From contig NZ_JACIET010000001.1 in assembly GCF_014197015.1 (NCBI RefSeq), positions 124,001 through 188,000 on the forward strand: 64,000 bases of DNA. The letters run 5' to 3'. Position numbers and translations under genes: made by a program. Below are positions 32,747 to 42,029 of the stretch, piece by piece (position 1 is the first letter of the stretch; each line of letters opens with the position of its first letter). Under the pieces are notes generated by a model. The model was given only the letters and a program-made list of their open reading frames with translations, made no database searches and had not been told where the DNA came from. This DNA is from Niveibacterium umoris. Its GTDB lineage: Bacteria > Pseudomonadota > Gammaproteobacteria > Burkholderiales > Rhodocyclaceae.

Positions 32747-34993
32747 TCAAGGCGACTGTGTGCCCAACCAGTCGAGCAGGTTTGAGAACTCCATCGGCCG
32801 CCCGAAGTAGTAGCCCTGAGCCTCATGGCAGCCGAGCTTCTGCAGCATGTCGGCCTGGGCGAGTTTCTCGACGCCTTCGGCGATCACCTTGAGCCCGAGA
32901 TTATTTCCGAGTTGAATCACCATTTCCGGAATCTGCGCGCCACGCTCGGATTCTCCAATTTCTTTGACAAACCCGCGATCAATCTTAAGGCGATCGACAC
33001 TGAGGCGTTGCAGGTAGGCCAGAGACGAGAATCCGGTTCCGAAATCGTCAATAGCAACGGTGATGCCAGTCTCTTTGAGTTTTTCGAGTGTAAGAAGCAA
33101 GTAGTCCGCTTCGAGCATCGCCATCGACTCGGTAATCTCAAGTTCGATGCAGGTCGGGTCGCAACCGCTGTCGTCGAGCGCTCGTTTGAGCATAAACGGG
33201 AAGCGTGGATGACGGAACTGTGCAACAGAAATGTTGATTGCCATCCGCAGGTGCGGGTATCCGGCGCGCGCCAGTTCGGCCTGCTTGTGGCACGCGACCC
33301 GCATGACCCATTCGCCGATGCTCACGATCAGACCGGAATTTTCTGCCAAGTGGATGAAGCGATCAGGCGGAACAAACTCGCCATTGTCCTTCTTCCATCG
33401 GATCAAAGCCTCCATTCCGATCGGACTTCGAGTCACCAGGTCGACCTGGGGTTGATACATCAGGAATAGCCGTTCGTTGTCGAAGGCCTTGCGCAGCGCT
33501 TGCAACAGGTTGTGCTTTTCTTGGATCTCCTTGCTCATGTCCAGGGTGAAGTAGTTGATCTCGCCGCGGTTTCGCTCTTTCGCCCTATTGAGCGCGATGG
33601 TTGCGTTCTGAAGTGCATCAGCGCCACTCGGACCCGCGTCGGTGAGGCTTAGCACTCCGCAGGTGACCGACACCATCAGTTCCTGCTCGTCGATCATGAA
33701 AGGTTCGTCGAAGAGCGCCATGACCTGGTTCGGCGACAGTTTGTCGGTCGTGCCGAGCATACCGAACGTGTCGCCCGACACCCGTGCCACCACCACTTGC
33801 TCATCGAGCGCCTGCTTGAGCCGGGTCGCAACTTCCTGCAGCAACTTGTCGCCAAAACGGTGCCCGAGGGCATCGTTGGTCTCGGCAAAGTGATCCACAT
33901 CGATCAGCGCGAGGATCTGGTCGCCGTGATCGGTGGCCAGTCGGCGGTCGATCTGGGTGATGAAATGTGTCCTGTTTGGCAGGCGCGACAACTGGTCGAA
34001 AAAGGCCAAGGCGTTCAAGCGCGAGAACAGGGCGGCGTTGTCGAAGCCAATGGCGATGTTGGTGCTGAAGACTTCCAGCAGGCGACGGTCGATGTCGTCG
34101 AGCGATTCACGCGTATCCAGGAAGGCGGCCACGTCACGATGGGTGTTGCTCTGAAAGAACAAGGTCGTACCTGGGCCATCGTAAAGGTTGCGCTGGTCGT
34201 GCAGGCAGCGCGTCAACGCGTCGCGAATTTCGGGATCGCTGATCGTGTCGAGGGGCTGATTGATCAGGGAGGCATAGCGCCCAGCTGCTGCAATGACGAC
34301 TAAGTCGTCGGACGCGGGCCCTGAGCCGGTGCCGGTATCCTGGGCGCAGACCAAGCCTTCCGGCGTGAGCCTGAGCAGCGCGGCGATCTGGGTGATCACG
34401 CCAGTGGCGAAGTTGCGGACACCTTGCAGCGCCATCAATTCGGCGCTGGCCTGAACGATCATGTCGAGACCGCGGCGGCTGGCATTGATCGTGCAGATCT
34501 GTTCATAGGAGCGGATCGCCGCGGTCAGCGTCGTGTACAGCTTGTTGCGTGTGAGTTCGGACTTGGTCTTGTAGTCGTTGATGTCGTAGTCGCGGATCGC
34601 GTCGATTTCCGGCGCATAGCCCGGCTGGCCGGTACGCAGGATGATCCGCGTCTCGTTCATGCTGTGCTCTTCGCGGATGGTCTTGACCAGGCGCAGGCCT
34701 GCGTCCTCGTTCTCCATCACGACGTCGAGCAGGATCACCGCAATGTTGCTCTCGTGCTTGAGCAACTCACGGGTTTGACTTGCCGAATAGGTGTGCAGGA
34801 ACTGCAGCGGACGGTTGATGATCTGGGTGTTTCGCAGCGCCAGGATCGTCGTGCTGTGGACGTCAGGATCGTCGTCTACGATCAGCACCCGCCACGGCTT
34901 GCGCGAGCCATCATGGCCTCCGCCGACGCCGGAACCCGGCTCGTCGTCGATGAACTCCAGTTCGTCATCAGACTGGTTCTGAGCCTCGCTCAC
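32747..34993 (-). CDS. response regulator REC-DUF3369-GGDEF(degenerate)-EAL, c-di-GMP phosphodiesterase
   Basis: 748 residues; the GTG at 34993 is preceded by GGGAGA. REC domain about 35-165 (VLIVDDDPDVHS, ILLDVVMENEDAG with the phospho-Asp, DYKTKSELT). DUF3369 about 165-320, as in CheY-linked c-di-GMP regulators. GGDEF-like about 330-475, with the signature changed to SGDTF, so diguanylate cyclase activity is improbable and it may serve as a GTP sensor. EAL domain about 490-745 with intact EALIRW, EITESMAML, DDFGTGFSSL, KIDRGFV and EGVEKL, so phosphodiesterase activity is likely. Upstream of, and probably co-transcribed with, the kinase at 28806-32714. Confidence 0.94.
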   Translation of the reverse strand: MSEAQNQSDDELEFIDDEPGSGVGGGHDGSRKPWRVLIVDDDPDVHSTTILALRNTQIINRPLQFLHTYSASQTRELLKHESNIAVILLDVVMENEDAGLRLVKTIREEHSMNETRIILRTGQPGYAPEIDAIRDYDINDYKTKSELTRNKLYTTLTAAIRSYEQICTINASRRGLDMIVQASAELMALQGVRNFATGVITQIAALLRLTPEGLVCAQDTGTGSGPASDDLVVIAAAGRYASLINQPLDTISDPEIRDALTRCLHDQRNLYDGPGTTLFFQSNTHRDVAAFLDTRESLDDIDRRLLEVFSTNIAIGFDNAALFSRLNALAFFDQLSRLPNRTHFITQIDRRLATDHGDQILALIDVDHFAETNDALGHRFGDKLLQEVATRLKQALDEQVVVARVSGDTFGMLGTTDKLSPNQVMALFDEPFMIDEQELMVSVTCGVLSLTDAGPSGADALQNATIALNRAKERNRGEINYFTLDMSKEIQEKHNLLQALRKAFDNERLFLMYQPQVDLVTRSPIGMEALIRWKKDNGEFVPPDRFIHLAENSGLIVSIGEWVMRVACHKQAELARAGYPHLRMAINISVAQFRHPRFPFMLKRALDDSGCDPTCIELEITESMAMLEADYLLLTLEKLKETGITVAIDDFGTGFSSLAYLQRLSVDRLKIDRGFVKEIGESERGAQIPEMVIQLGNNLGLKVIAEGVEKLAQADMLQKLGCHEAQGYYFGRPMEFSNLLDWLGTQSP

Positions 34994-35154
34994 CTTGATC
35001 TCCCGTGATTCAGCCCGGTCATCAGGCTGACCGGTGCAATGCCCGATTCCCGCGTTCACGGCATTTTCGCGAGGAACTGTAGTGAATTCTGCCAAGAAGG
35101 GCGTTGCTGCCGTTCCGGCTTGCCTTAAACGACGTGCAACGACCGCAGCAACAA

Positions 35155-35178
35155 CCCCGGCGCGCAGTCGGGCCGGGG
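35155..35178 (-). terminator. terminator of sodB
   Basis: 7-bp all-G/C stem (CCCCGGC / GCCGGGG, 35155-35161 with 35172-35178) about 47 bases past the sodB stop; on the minus strand it is followed by the moderately T-rich TTGTTGCT. Confidence 0.6.
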
Positions 35179-35224
35179 GTTTCAATGCGGTGCCAGGTCA
35201 GGTGTCCCGGCACCTCGAAGGCGA

Positions 35225-35812
35225 TCACGCGCCGAAATTGGCGGCCGCGAAGTCCCAGTTTGCGAGGTTGTTGAGGAACACTTCAACAAACTTCGGGCGA
35301 GCGTTGCGATAGTCGATGTAGTAGGCGTGCTCCCACACGTCGATCGTCAGCAGTGCGGTGTCGGCGGTCGTCAGCGGGGTGCCGGCGGGGCCGGTGTTCA
35401 CGATGTCGACGCTGCCATCCGGCTTCTTCACCAGCCAGGTCCAGCCCGAGCCGAAGTTGCCGACGGCGCTCTTTGTAAAGGCTTCCTTGAATGCATCGAA
35501 GCTGCCGAACTTGGCGTTGATCGCCTCGGCAAGAGCGCCAGTCGGGGCGCCGCCGCCGTTCGGCTTGAGCGAATTCCAGAAGAAGGTGTGGTTCCACACC
35601 TGCGCGGCGTTGTTGTAGATGCCGCCGGCGGGCGCCTTCTTGACGATGGCTTCGAGGTCGAGTGACTCGAACTCGGTGCCGGGGATCAGGTTGTTCAGGT
35701 TCGTCACGTAGGCCTGATGATGCTTGCCGTAGTGGTACTCGAACGTCTCGGCGGAAATGTGCGGGACCAGGGCGTCCTTCGCGAAGGGCAGGGCGGGAAG
35801 CGTATGTGCCAT
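35225..35812 (-). CDS. sodB: iron superoxide dismutase
   Basis: 195 residues, normal for the family. Metal ligands are visible: His in [13 protein letters not shown], His in [11 protein letters not shown], and Asp/His in [11 protein letters not shown]. The Gln of AAQVWNH is the Fe-SOD form (Mn enzymes usually carry the corresponding Gln elsewhere). No signal peptide, so cytoplasmic. Converts superoxide to oxygen and hydrogen peroxide. Single gene with its own terminator. Confidence 0.97.
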   Translation of the reverse strand: MAHTLPALPFAKDALVPHISAETFEYHYGKHHQAYVTNLNNLIPGTEFESLDLEAIVKKAPAGGIYNNAAQVWNHTFFWNSLKPNGGGAPTGALAEAINAKFGSFDAFKEAFTKSAVGNFGSGWTWLVKKPDGSVDIVNTGPAGTPLTTADTALLTIDVWEHAYYIDYRNARPKFVEVFLNNLANWDFAAANFGA

Positions 35813-35845
35813 GTTTGCAAGCTCCTGTGGGTTGGATTCCGGATT

Positions 35846-37243
35846 CTAGTCGGGCAGGGGGTCGGGGTTCGACCCTTTTGCGAGCAGGGTTTCAACCTGC
35901 GCCGATATATGCGTGTCGTTTGTTTCAATCTTGATGCGTTCGCCGGGGGACAGCGTGCTGCCCAAGCGGACCACCTGCCCCCTCTGGTTGCGGACGATCG
36001 CATAGCCGCGGGCGAGCACCGCTGTTGGGTCGAGCTGACCAAGTTGCGCCCCGAGACTGTCGAGGCGCTGTCGTCCTTGCAACAATTGCCCTGCGACCCC
36101 GTGGTCGAGCCGACCTTGCAGCGCTGCAAGCACCTCGTGCCGCTTTGCCATGGCGGGCGCGGCGCGCCGCAAGCGTTGCGCGAGCGCACTGGCACGCAGC
36201 TTCATCAGGTCGGTGCGTACGTTCGCGGCGCGTTGCAACCGTGCGGTGAGCATGTCAACGCGCTCTTGCTGGCGCGCAAGGCGGTCGCGTGGATGGCGCA
36301 AGCGGGCGCGTGCGCGGTCGCTGCGTTCCCAGGCGCGGTCGACCTGCCGTTGGGCCAGACGCGGCAGCATCGCCGCGTAGCGCGTCAGTTCGCCCAAAGC
36401 TTCAACCGTGCCGGCGCTGACGAGTTCGGCTGCCGCGGTGGGGGTGGCCGCACGCACGTCGGCGACGAAATCGGCCAAGGTGAAGTCCGTTTCGTGTCCG
36501 ATGCCCGTGACGACAGGAAGCGGGCACGCGGCGATCGTCCGCACCAAGGTTTCGTCATTGAAGGCCCACAGGTCTTCCAGGCTGCCGCCACCGCGGCACA
36601 GCAGCAAGACGTCGATGCCGTCCGCCTGCGCGCGACGTCCGGCGCTGGCAACGGCGTCGGCAAGGCGGTTGCCGGCTTCGGCACCCTGCACCGGGCTAGG
36701 GTAGATCACCACCCGCAGATTCGCTGCCCTGCGGCGCAGGGTGACCAACACATCGTGCAATGCTGCACCGGCGGTCGAGGTGACCACACCAATCCCGCGC
36801 GGCAAGGCCGGCAGCGGGCGCTTGCGGGCTTCATCGAACAGGCCTTCGGCTGCCAATCGTTCCTTGAGGCGCAAAAGGGCTTCGAAGAGTCGGCCGCAGC
36901 CGGCGGCGCGCAAGCCCTCCACCTGCAGCTGGAATTCGCCACGCGGCTCGTAGAGTGTGGTCAGCGCGCGCACCTCGACCTGCTGGCCCTCTTGCAGGCG
37001 GAACGGGATCAATTGAGCACGCGAGCGGTACATGACGCAGCGCACCTGAGCGTCGCTGTCGCGCAGCGTGAAGTAGACGTGGCCGGACGCGGCGCGGGTC
37101 AGGTTCACGACCTCTCCGCCGACCCATCCGAGCGGAAACGCGCCCTCAAGCAGGCGCCGTGCGTGTCGGACTAATTCCGACACGGCCAGCACTTGATCTG
37201 CGGGGAGAAACGGGCTTGCGGGGCGCGTAAACATTGGCTGCAT
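35846..37243 (-). CDS. xseA: exodeoxyribonuclease VII large subunit
   Basis: 465 residues from the ATG at 37243 (an ATG at 37234 is equally possible; neither has a strong Shine-Dalgarno). An N-terminal OB-fold (VSELVRHARRLLEG, WVGGEVVNLTRAASGHVYFTLRD) precedes the nuclease core (VTSTAGAALHDVL, RGGGSLEDLWAFNDE, TGIGHETDFTLADFVAD, RAATPTAAAE) and C-terminal coiled-coil helices. Acts with XseB on single-stranded DNA. It is divergent from exbB. Confidence 0.96.
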   Translation of the reverse strand: MQPMFTRPASPFLPADQVLAVSELVRHARRLLEGAFPLGWVGGEVVNLTRAASGHVYFTLRDSDAQVRCVMYRSRAQLIPFRLQEGQQVEVRALTTLYEPRGEFQLQVEGLRAAGCGRLFEALLRLKERLAAEGLFDEARKRPLPALPRGIGVVTSTAGAALHDVLVTLRRRAANLRVVIYPSPVQGAEAGNRLADAVASAGRRAQADGIDVLLLCRGGGSLEDLWAFNDETLVRTIAACPLPVVTGIGHETDFTLADFVADVRAATPTAAAELVSAGTVEALGELTRYAAMLPRLAQRQVDRAWERSDRARARLRHPRDRLARQQERVDMLTARLQRAANVRTDLMKLRASALAQRLRRAAPAMAKRHEVLAALQGRLDHGVAGQLLQGRQRLDSLGAQLGQLDPTAVLARGYAIVRNQRGQVVRLGSTLSPGERIKIETNDTHISAQVETLLAKGSNPDPLPD

Positions 37244-37541
37244 TCTAGCGGAATCCACATCCCGCGCTGCCTGGCGGGCGATTCGTGCGGCGCGCAGACA
37301 AATATTCAATCCGGGCTTGTAAGTTACTGAAAAATATGATCTTTCATCGCAGCTTCATTTTTCATCGGAGCAGGAAAATCCCTTTCGGAACCGCTACTTA
37401 GTGGTGCCGCCGCAACTCAATTCACCGACTTATCCACAGATTCTGTGGATTGTGACAAGCGTCATCCAACTTGCCCGCGGTGGGGCGGCGCGATAAAGTC
37501 CAAAGCTTCGCGATACCACCGCATCTACAGGAGCTGTACCC
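37244..37541. promoter_or_regulatory. divergent promoter region xseA/exbB with a DnaA box
   Basis: About 300 A/T-richer bases. A consensus DnaA box TTATCCACA (37430-37438) sits within the inverted repeat TCCACAG-N3-CTGTGGA (37433-37449). Downstream is a plausible sigma-70 promoter for exbB: TTGCCC (37471-37476), 17-base spacer, TAAAGT (37494-37499), then a leader and the ribosome site ACAGGAG. The promoter is by inspection only. Confidence 0.5.
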
Positions 37542-38147
37542 GTGTTGGCGATCATTCAGGCTGCCGGTTGGCCGATTTACTTTCTGGTCGTGGCGTCGGT
37601 CATCGCCCTTGCGCTGATCCTCGAGCGCGTTGTTGCACTGCGTCGCAGCAAGATCGTGCCGGCCGGGCTGGTCGACAAGATCATCGGCGACCTGCGCCAG
37701 GGCGGCATTACCGACGAACTGATCCTGCGCGTTGCGAACCATTCGCCGCTGGGGCGGGTGCTCGCTGCCGGGCTGAAGAACGCCAAGGCGTCGCGCGACG
37801 TGATGAAAGAGTCGATCGAAGAAGCCGGCGGCGCGGTGGCGCACGAACTGGGTCGCTTCCTGACGACGCTGGGCACGATTTCCACCGTCACGCCACTGAT
37901 GGGCTTGTTTGGCACCGTGATCGGCATGATCGAGATCTTCGGCTCGACCTCACCCTCCGGCACCAATCCGCAGCAGCTGGCGCACGGCATTTCGGTCGCG
38001 CTGTACAACACCGGTTTTGGCTTGATCATCGCGATCCCTTCGCTGATCGCCTATCGGCATTTCCGCGCGCAGGTCGACGATTTCGTCGTCGAGATGGAGC
38101 AGCAGGCGATCAAGCTGGTCGAAGTGCTGCACGGCGAGCGTCGCTGA
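37542..38147 (+). CDS. exbB: ExbB/TolQ/MotA-type proton channel protein
   Basis: 201 residues, GTG start behind ACAGGAG. First membrane helix near the N-terminus (GWPIYFLVVASVIALALIL), then a cytoplasmic helical region and two further helices with the family core (RFLTTLGTISTVTPLMGLFGTVIGMIEIF and LYNTGFGLIIAIPSLIAY). With ExbD it converts the proton motive force into movement, normally for TonB-dependent transport. tolQ is an alternative, but the short size and ExbD neighbour favour exbB. First gene of the exbB-exbD-lpxK-trm112-kdsB operon. Confidence 0.93.
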   Translation: MLAIIQAAGWPIYFLVVASVIALALILERVVALRRSKIVPAGLVDKIIGDLRQGGITDELILRVANHSPLGRVLAAGLKNAKASRDVMKESIEEAGGAVAHELGRFLTTLGTISTVTPLMGLFGTVIGMIEIFGSTSPSGTNPQQLAHGISVALYNTGFGLIIAIPSLIAYRHFRAQVDDFVVEMEQQAIKLVEVLHGERR

Positions 38148-38165
38148 GCCGCCGGGAGCCACGCA

Positions 38166-38588
38166 ATGAATTTTCGCCGCGGCCGCCGCACCGAGGATGT
38201 CGAGATCAACCTGATCCCGCTCATCGACGTGATGCTGGTGATCATCATCTTCCTGATGCTTACCACCACGTACTCGAAATTCTCCGGGCTCGAGATCAAC
38301 CTGCCGACGGCCGCATCGCCAGCGACCCAGAGCATTCCGAATGAAATCGACGTGATCATCACAGCCGCAGGCGATGTGCTCGTTAACCGCGCGCCGGTGG
38401 GTGGCCGCGAGCCTTCGGTGATCGCCGATGCCTTGCGTCGCGCACGTCCGCAAAGCGAGAAGGAGCCGGTGGTGATCATCAATGCCGACGCCAAGACGCC
38501 GCACCAGGCTGTCATTGACGTCATGCAAGCCGCGCAAGCGGCCGACCTCCCGCAGATCACGTTCGCGACCCAGGCTGCTCAGAACTGA
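38166..38588 (+). CDS. exbD: ExbD/TolR family biopolymer transport protein
   Basis: 140 residues. A short cytoplasmic start, then one membrane helix carrying the essential Asp (NLIPLIDVMLVIIIFLML), then a periplasmic domain ending with VVIINADAKTPHQAVIDVM. Partner of ExbB encoded 18 bases upstream. The lpxK GTG follows two bases after its stop. Confidence 0.94.
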   Translation: MNFRRGRRTEDVEINLIPLIDVMLVIIIFLMLTTTYSKFSGLEINLPTAASPATQSIPNEIDVIITAAGDVLVNRAPVGGREPSVIADALRRARPQSEKEPVVIINADAKTPHQAVIDVMQAAQAADLPQITFATQAAQN

Positions 38589-38590
38589 TC

Positions 38591-39601
38591 GTGCGTTCGG
38601 CGCCTCGTTTCTGGAAACGCCGCGGACTGACCGCGGCGTTTCTCTTTCCTGTGTCTCTGCTGTTCCGGCTGCTGGTTGCGCTGCGTCGCGCAGTATTCCG
38701 CCTGGGGCTGCTGCGCAGCTACAGCGCAGGCATTCCGGTGGTGGTGGTCGGCAACATCGCGGTCGGGGGAAGTGGCAAGACGCCGGTCGTGATCTGGCTT
38801 GTGGAGCGTTTGCGCGCGGCCGGGTTGCGGCCGGGGGTTGTCAGTCGCGGTTATGGCGGTAGCGCCGAAGGCGTGCATGGCGTCGAATCCGCTGCGGATC
38901 CGGCGGTCTGCGGCGACGAGCCCGTCCTGCTGGCGCGCCGGTGCAACTGCCCGGTGTGGATCGGGCGCGACCGGGTCGCTGCTGCACAGGCCTTGCGTGC
39001 CGCGCACCCGGAGGTGAATGTGCTGGTGACCGACGATGGCTTGCAGCACTACCGTTTGCGCCGCGACGTCGAGATCGTCGTGGTCGACGCCCATCAAATG
39101 GGCAACCGCTGGATGCTGCCAGCGGGCCCCTTGCGCGAGCCTGTCTCACGCCTGGCGAAAAGTCAGCTGGTGTTGGCCCATGGCGACCTGCCGCCGACGG
39201 TGCGCGCGAAGTGCCCGCCAGCCCCGGTGTTCTCGATGCGCCTGTGGCCGACCGCCTTCTACCGGCTCAGCGATCCGCGCCAGCGGCGTTCGCCGGGCGA
39301 ATTCGCCGCGCTCAAGCTGCGGGCATTGGCCGGCATCGGGCGCCCGGAACGCTTCTTCACCACGCTGCACGATTTCGGTTTGCAGCCGGTCGCGGAAGAG
39401 GCCTACCCTGACCATCATCCCTTTACGGTCGACGACGTGGCCTTGCGCGATGCCGATGCGCTCGTGGTGACCGAAAAGGATGCGATAAAATTGCAAGCTT
39501 TTGCGCCCCGCGAAACCTGGGTCTTGCCAGTTGATGCCGAGATCCGCGAAGGGGCGTTCGAACGCGTACTGGAGCGCCTGAATGGACCCGAAGCTGCTTG
39601 A
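38591..39601 (+). CDS. lpxK: tetraacyldisaccharide 4'-kinase
   Basis: 336 residues, GTG start. An N-terminal hydrophobic helix associates it with the inner membrane. The P-loop [18 protein letters not shown] and the motifs [18 protein letters not shown] and [20 protein letters not shown] are characteristic of LpxK, which phosphorylates the 4' position of lipid A disaccharide. The C-terminus contains HHPFTVDD and VTEKDAIKL. Overlaps the trm112-like gene by 20 bases. A functioning lipid A/Kdo pathway is implied by kdsB two genes on. Confidence 0.97.
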   Translation: MRSAPRFWKRRGLTAAFLFPVSLLFRLLVALRRAVFRLGLLRSYSAGIPVVVVGNIAVGGSGKTPVVIWLVERLRAAGLRPGVVSRGYGGSAEGVHGVESAADPAVCGDEPVLLARRCNCPVWIGRDRVAAAQALRAAHPEVNVLVTDDGLQHYRLRRDVEIVVVDAHQMGNRWMLPAGPLREPVSRLAKSQLVLAHGDLPPTVRAKCPPAPVFSMRLWPTAFYRLSDPRQRRSPGEFAALKLRALAGIGRPERFFTTLHDFGLQPVAEEAYPDHHPFTVDDVALRDADALVVTEKDAIKLQAFAPRETWVLPVDAEIREGAFERVLERLNGPEAA

Positions 39602-39764
39602 AATCCTCGTCTGCCCGCTCTGCAAGGGGCCGCTGGAGTTCCACAGGGCTGCCAATGAACTGGTCTGCAAACCCTGCCGACTGGCGTATCCGGTGCGCGA
39701 CGGCATTCCGGTGATGCTCGAGGACGAAGCGCGCGCGCTGGGCGAGGATGAGGCGGGCGCCTGA
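39582..39764 (+). CDS. Trm112-family zinc-binding protein (YcaR-like)
   Basis: 60 residues, usual size. Two Cys pairs (VCPLC and VCKPC) form a zinc ribbon, followed by [12 protein letters not shown]. Classically placed between lpxK and kdsB in proteobacteria; bacterial function is not settled, while eukaryotic Trm112 activates methyltransferases. Confidence 0.94.
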   Translation: MDPKLLEILVCPLCKGPLEFHRAANELVCKPCRLAYPVRDGIPVMLEDEARALGEDEAGA

Positions 39765-39766
39765 GC

Positions 39767-40549
39767 ATGGCGGCCAGCACTTTCCACGCCGTTGTGCCGG
39801 CGCGATTTGCCTCGACGCGCCTGCCGGGCAAGCCGCTCGCTGACATCGCCGGCAAGCCGATGGTGGTGCGCGTGATGGAGCGCGCGCAGGCCTCTGGCGC
39901 AGAATCGGTGTGGGTTGCAACCGATCATCCTGAGGTGGAAACGGCGGTTCGCGCCTGCGGCGGCGCGGTGCTGATGACGCGGCCGGATCATCCGAGCGGC
40001 ACTGACCGGCTCGCCGAAGTCGTCGATACGCTCGGCTGGGCCGACGACACCATCGTCGTCAATGTGCAGGGTGACGAGCCGCTGATCGATCCGGCGCTCA
40101 TTTCGGCCGTCGCACGCGCGCTGGCCGACACGCCCTCGGCGGCGATCGCCACGGCTGCGCACCGGATTCACGATGCGGCGGAGTTCTTCAACCCCGCCGT
40201 CGTCAAGGTGGTGTGCGATGCTGCCGGCAACGCGCTGACATTTTCGCGCGCGCCAATCCCCTGGGCACGCGACGCGTTCGCCCAGTCCCGCGACACGCTT
40301 CCGCCCGACCTTGGTGCGCTGCGTCACGTCGGGTTGTACGCCTACCGCGTTTCGTTCCTGCGCCGCTACGCCCAGTTGGCGCCATCGCCGCTCGAAACGA
40401 TCGAGATGCTCGAACAGTTGCGGGCGCTGTGGCATGGCTACCGGATTCGCGTGATTACGCTGGATGCCGCGCCGCCGGCGGGCGTCGATACACCGGAAGA
40501 TCTCGCCCGCGTGCGGGCCAGTTTCGAATCTGCCGCAATCGGGCTTTGA
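39767..40549 (+). CDS. kdsB: 3-deoxy-manno-octulosonate cytidylyltransferase
   Basis: 260 residues, beginning two bases after the previous stop. Nucleotidyltransferase signature [16 protein letters not shown], then [33 protein letters not shown] and [14 protein letters not shown]. Activates Kdo as CMP-Kdo for lipopolysaccharide inner-core synthesis. Confidence 0.97.
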   Translation: MAASTFHAVVPARFASTRLPGKPLADIAGKPMVVRVMERAQASGAESVWVATDHPEVETAVRACGGAVLMTRPDHPSGTDRLAEVVDTLGWADDTIVVNVQGDEPLIDPALISAVARALADTPSAAIATAAHRIHDAAEFFNPAVVKVVCDAAGNALTFSRAPIPWARDAFAQSRDTLPPDLGALRHVGLYAYRVSFLRRYAQLAPSPLETIEMLEQLRALWHGYRIRVITLDAAPPAGVDTPEDLARVRASFESAAIGL

Positions 40550-40599
40550 GCTCGGCGCGGTAAGTTCGGGGTAAGGGCGGCTGCCGATACTGGCGCTAG

Positions 40600-41280
<681 letters not shown>

Positions 41281-41288
41281 CGCCGCAA

Positions 41289-41316
41289 GGGCGTGGCCGT
41301 TGCAGCGGTCACGCCC
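41289..41316. terminator. hairpin between convergent adk and VTT-domain genes
   Basis: Stem GGGCGTG / CACGCCC (41289-41295 with 41310-41316), extended inward by weaker pairs, in the 42-base gap between two converging genes. Probably a shared bidirectional terminator; no U-tract on either side. Confidence 0.5.
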
Positions 41317-41322
41317 GGCGTT

Positions 41323-42024
41323 TCAATCCTCTGCCTCGCGCCACCACCGGCGCAACACCGCGCTGCCGGCCACAATCAATGCCAGCGTGATCCCCAGCAG
41401 TGCCAGCGTCAGCCCGTTCGGCCGGGCCACGGCACGCACGATCTGTTCGGCAAACAGTGCGCTGGCAAGCGTCATCGGTAGCATCCCCAGCAAATTTCCG
41501 ATCAGGAAATGGCGCAGCCGGATCGCGCTCACCCCCGCAAGCATATTGACCACGGCAAAAGGGGCGACGGGCACGAGCCGGATCATCGTTGCGCTCAACA
41601 CCCCGCGTCGGCCCAACTGGCGATCGATGTGGGCGAGGCGGGCGCCGGCGAGTTTCTGCATGGCACGGCGCCCGATCCTGCGACCGATCAGGAAACTCGT
41701 CGCGGCACCGATGGTGGCGCCGGTAACGCCATACGCGACGCCGAGCAGCGGGCCGAAGGCGAGAACGGTCACCAGCATCAGCACGCTCAACGGCACCGCG
41801 ACGACGCAGGCCAGCGCGAATCCCCCGACTGCCGCGAGCGGGCCGATGCGTGCGGCGGCCTGACGGATTCCCATAATCAGGTCATCGAGCTTGAGCGCCT
41901 GCTTGAGGGGCGTGAACTGCCACGCGAGCGCCAGCGCCATCACGCCCGCGAGCAAGGCGATGAACAGGTGGCGACGGCGGCGCAGCGCGGCGAGTTCTTC
42001 CGGATCCAGGATGTGGGGGCGCAT
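41323..42024 (-). CDS. TVP38/TMEM64 (VTT/DedA-like) membrane protein
   Basis: 233 residues from the ATG at 42024, behind GAGG; a TTG at 42033 would add three residues. Five to six hydrophobic segments. VTT-domain core: ACVVAVPLSVLMLVTVLAFGPLLGVAYGVTGATIGAATSFLIGR is split by conserved Gly/Pro positions, then RLVPVAPFAVVNMLAGVSAI. Related proteins are lipid scramblase or flippase candidates. It starts 6 bases past the NRPS stop on the same strand, so it may share that transcript. Confidence 0.88.
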   Translation of the reverse strand: MRPHILDPEELAALRRRRHLFIALLAGVMALALAWQFTPLKQALKLDDLIMGIRQAAARIGPLAAVGGFALACVVAVPLSVLMLVTVLAFGPLLGVAYGVTGATIGAATSFLIGRRIGRRAMQKLAGARLAHIDRQLGRRGVLSATMIRLVPVAPFAVVNMLAGVSAIRLRHFLIGNLLGMLPMTLASALFAEQIVRAVARPNGLTLALLGITLALIVAGSAVLRRWWREAED

Positions 42025-42029
42025 AGCCC

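Noticed and set aside
37430-37449. Possible replication origin
   Set aside because: Only one consensus DnaA box, no cluster, and no dnaA/dnaN/parA or gidA nearby.
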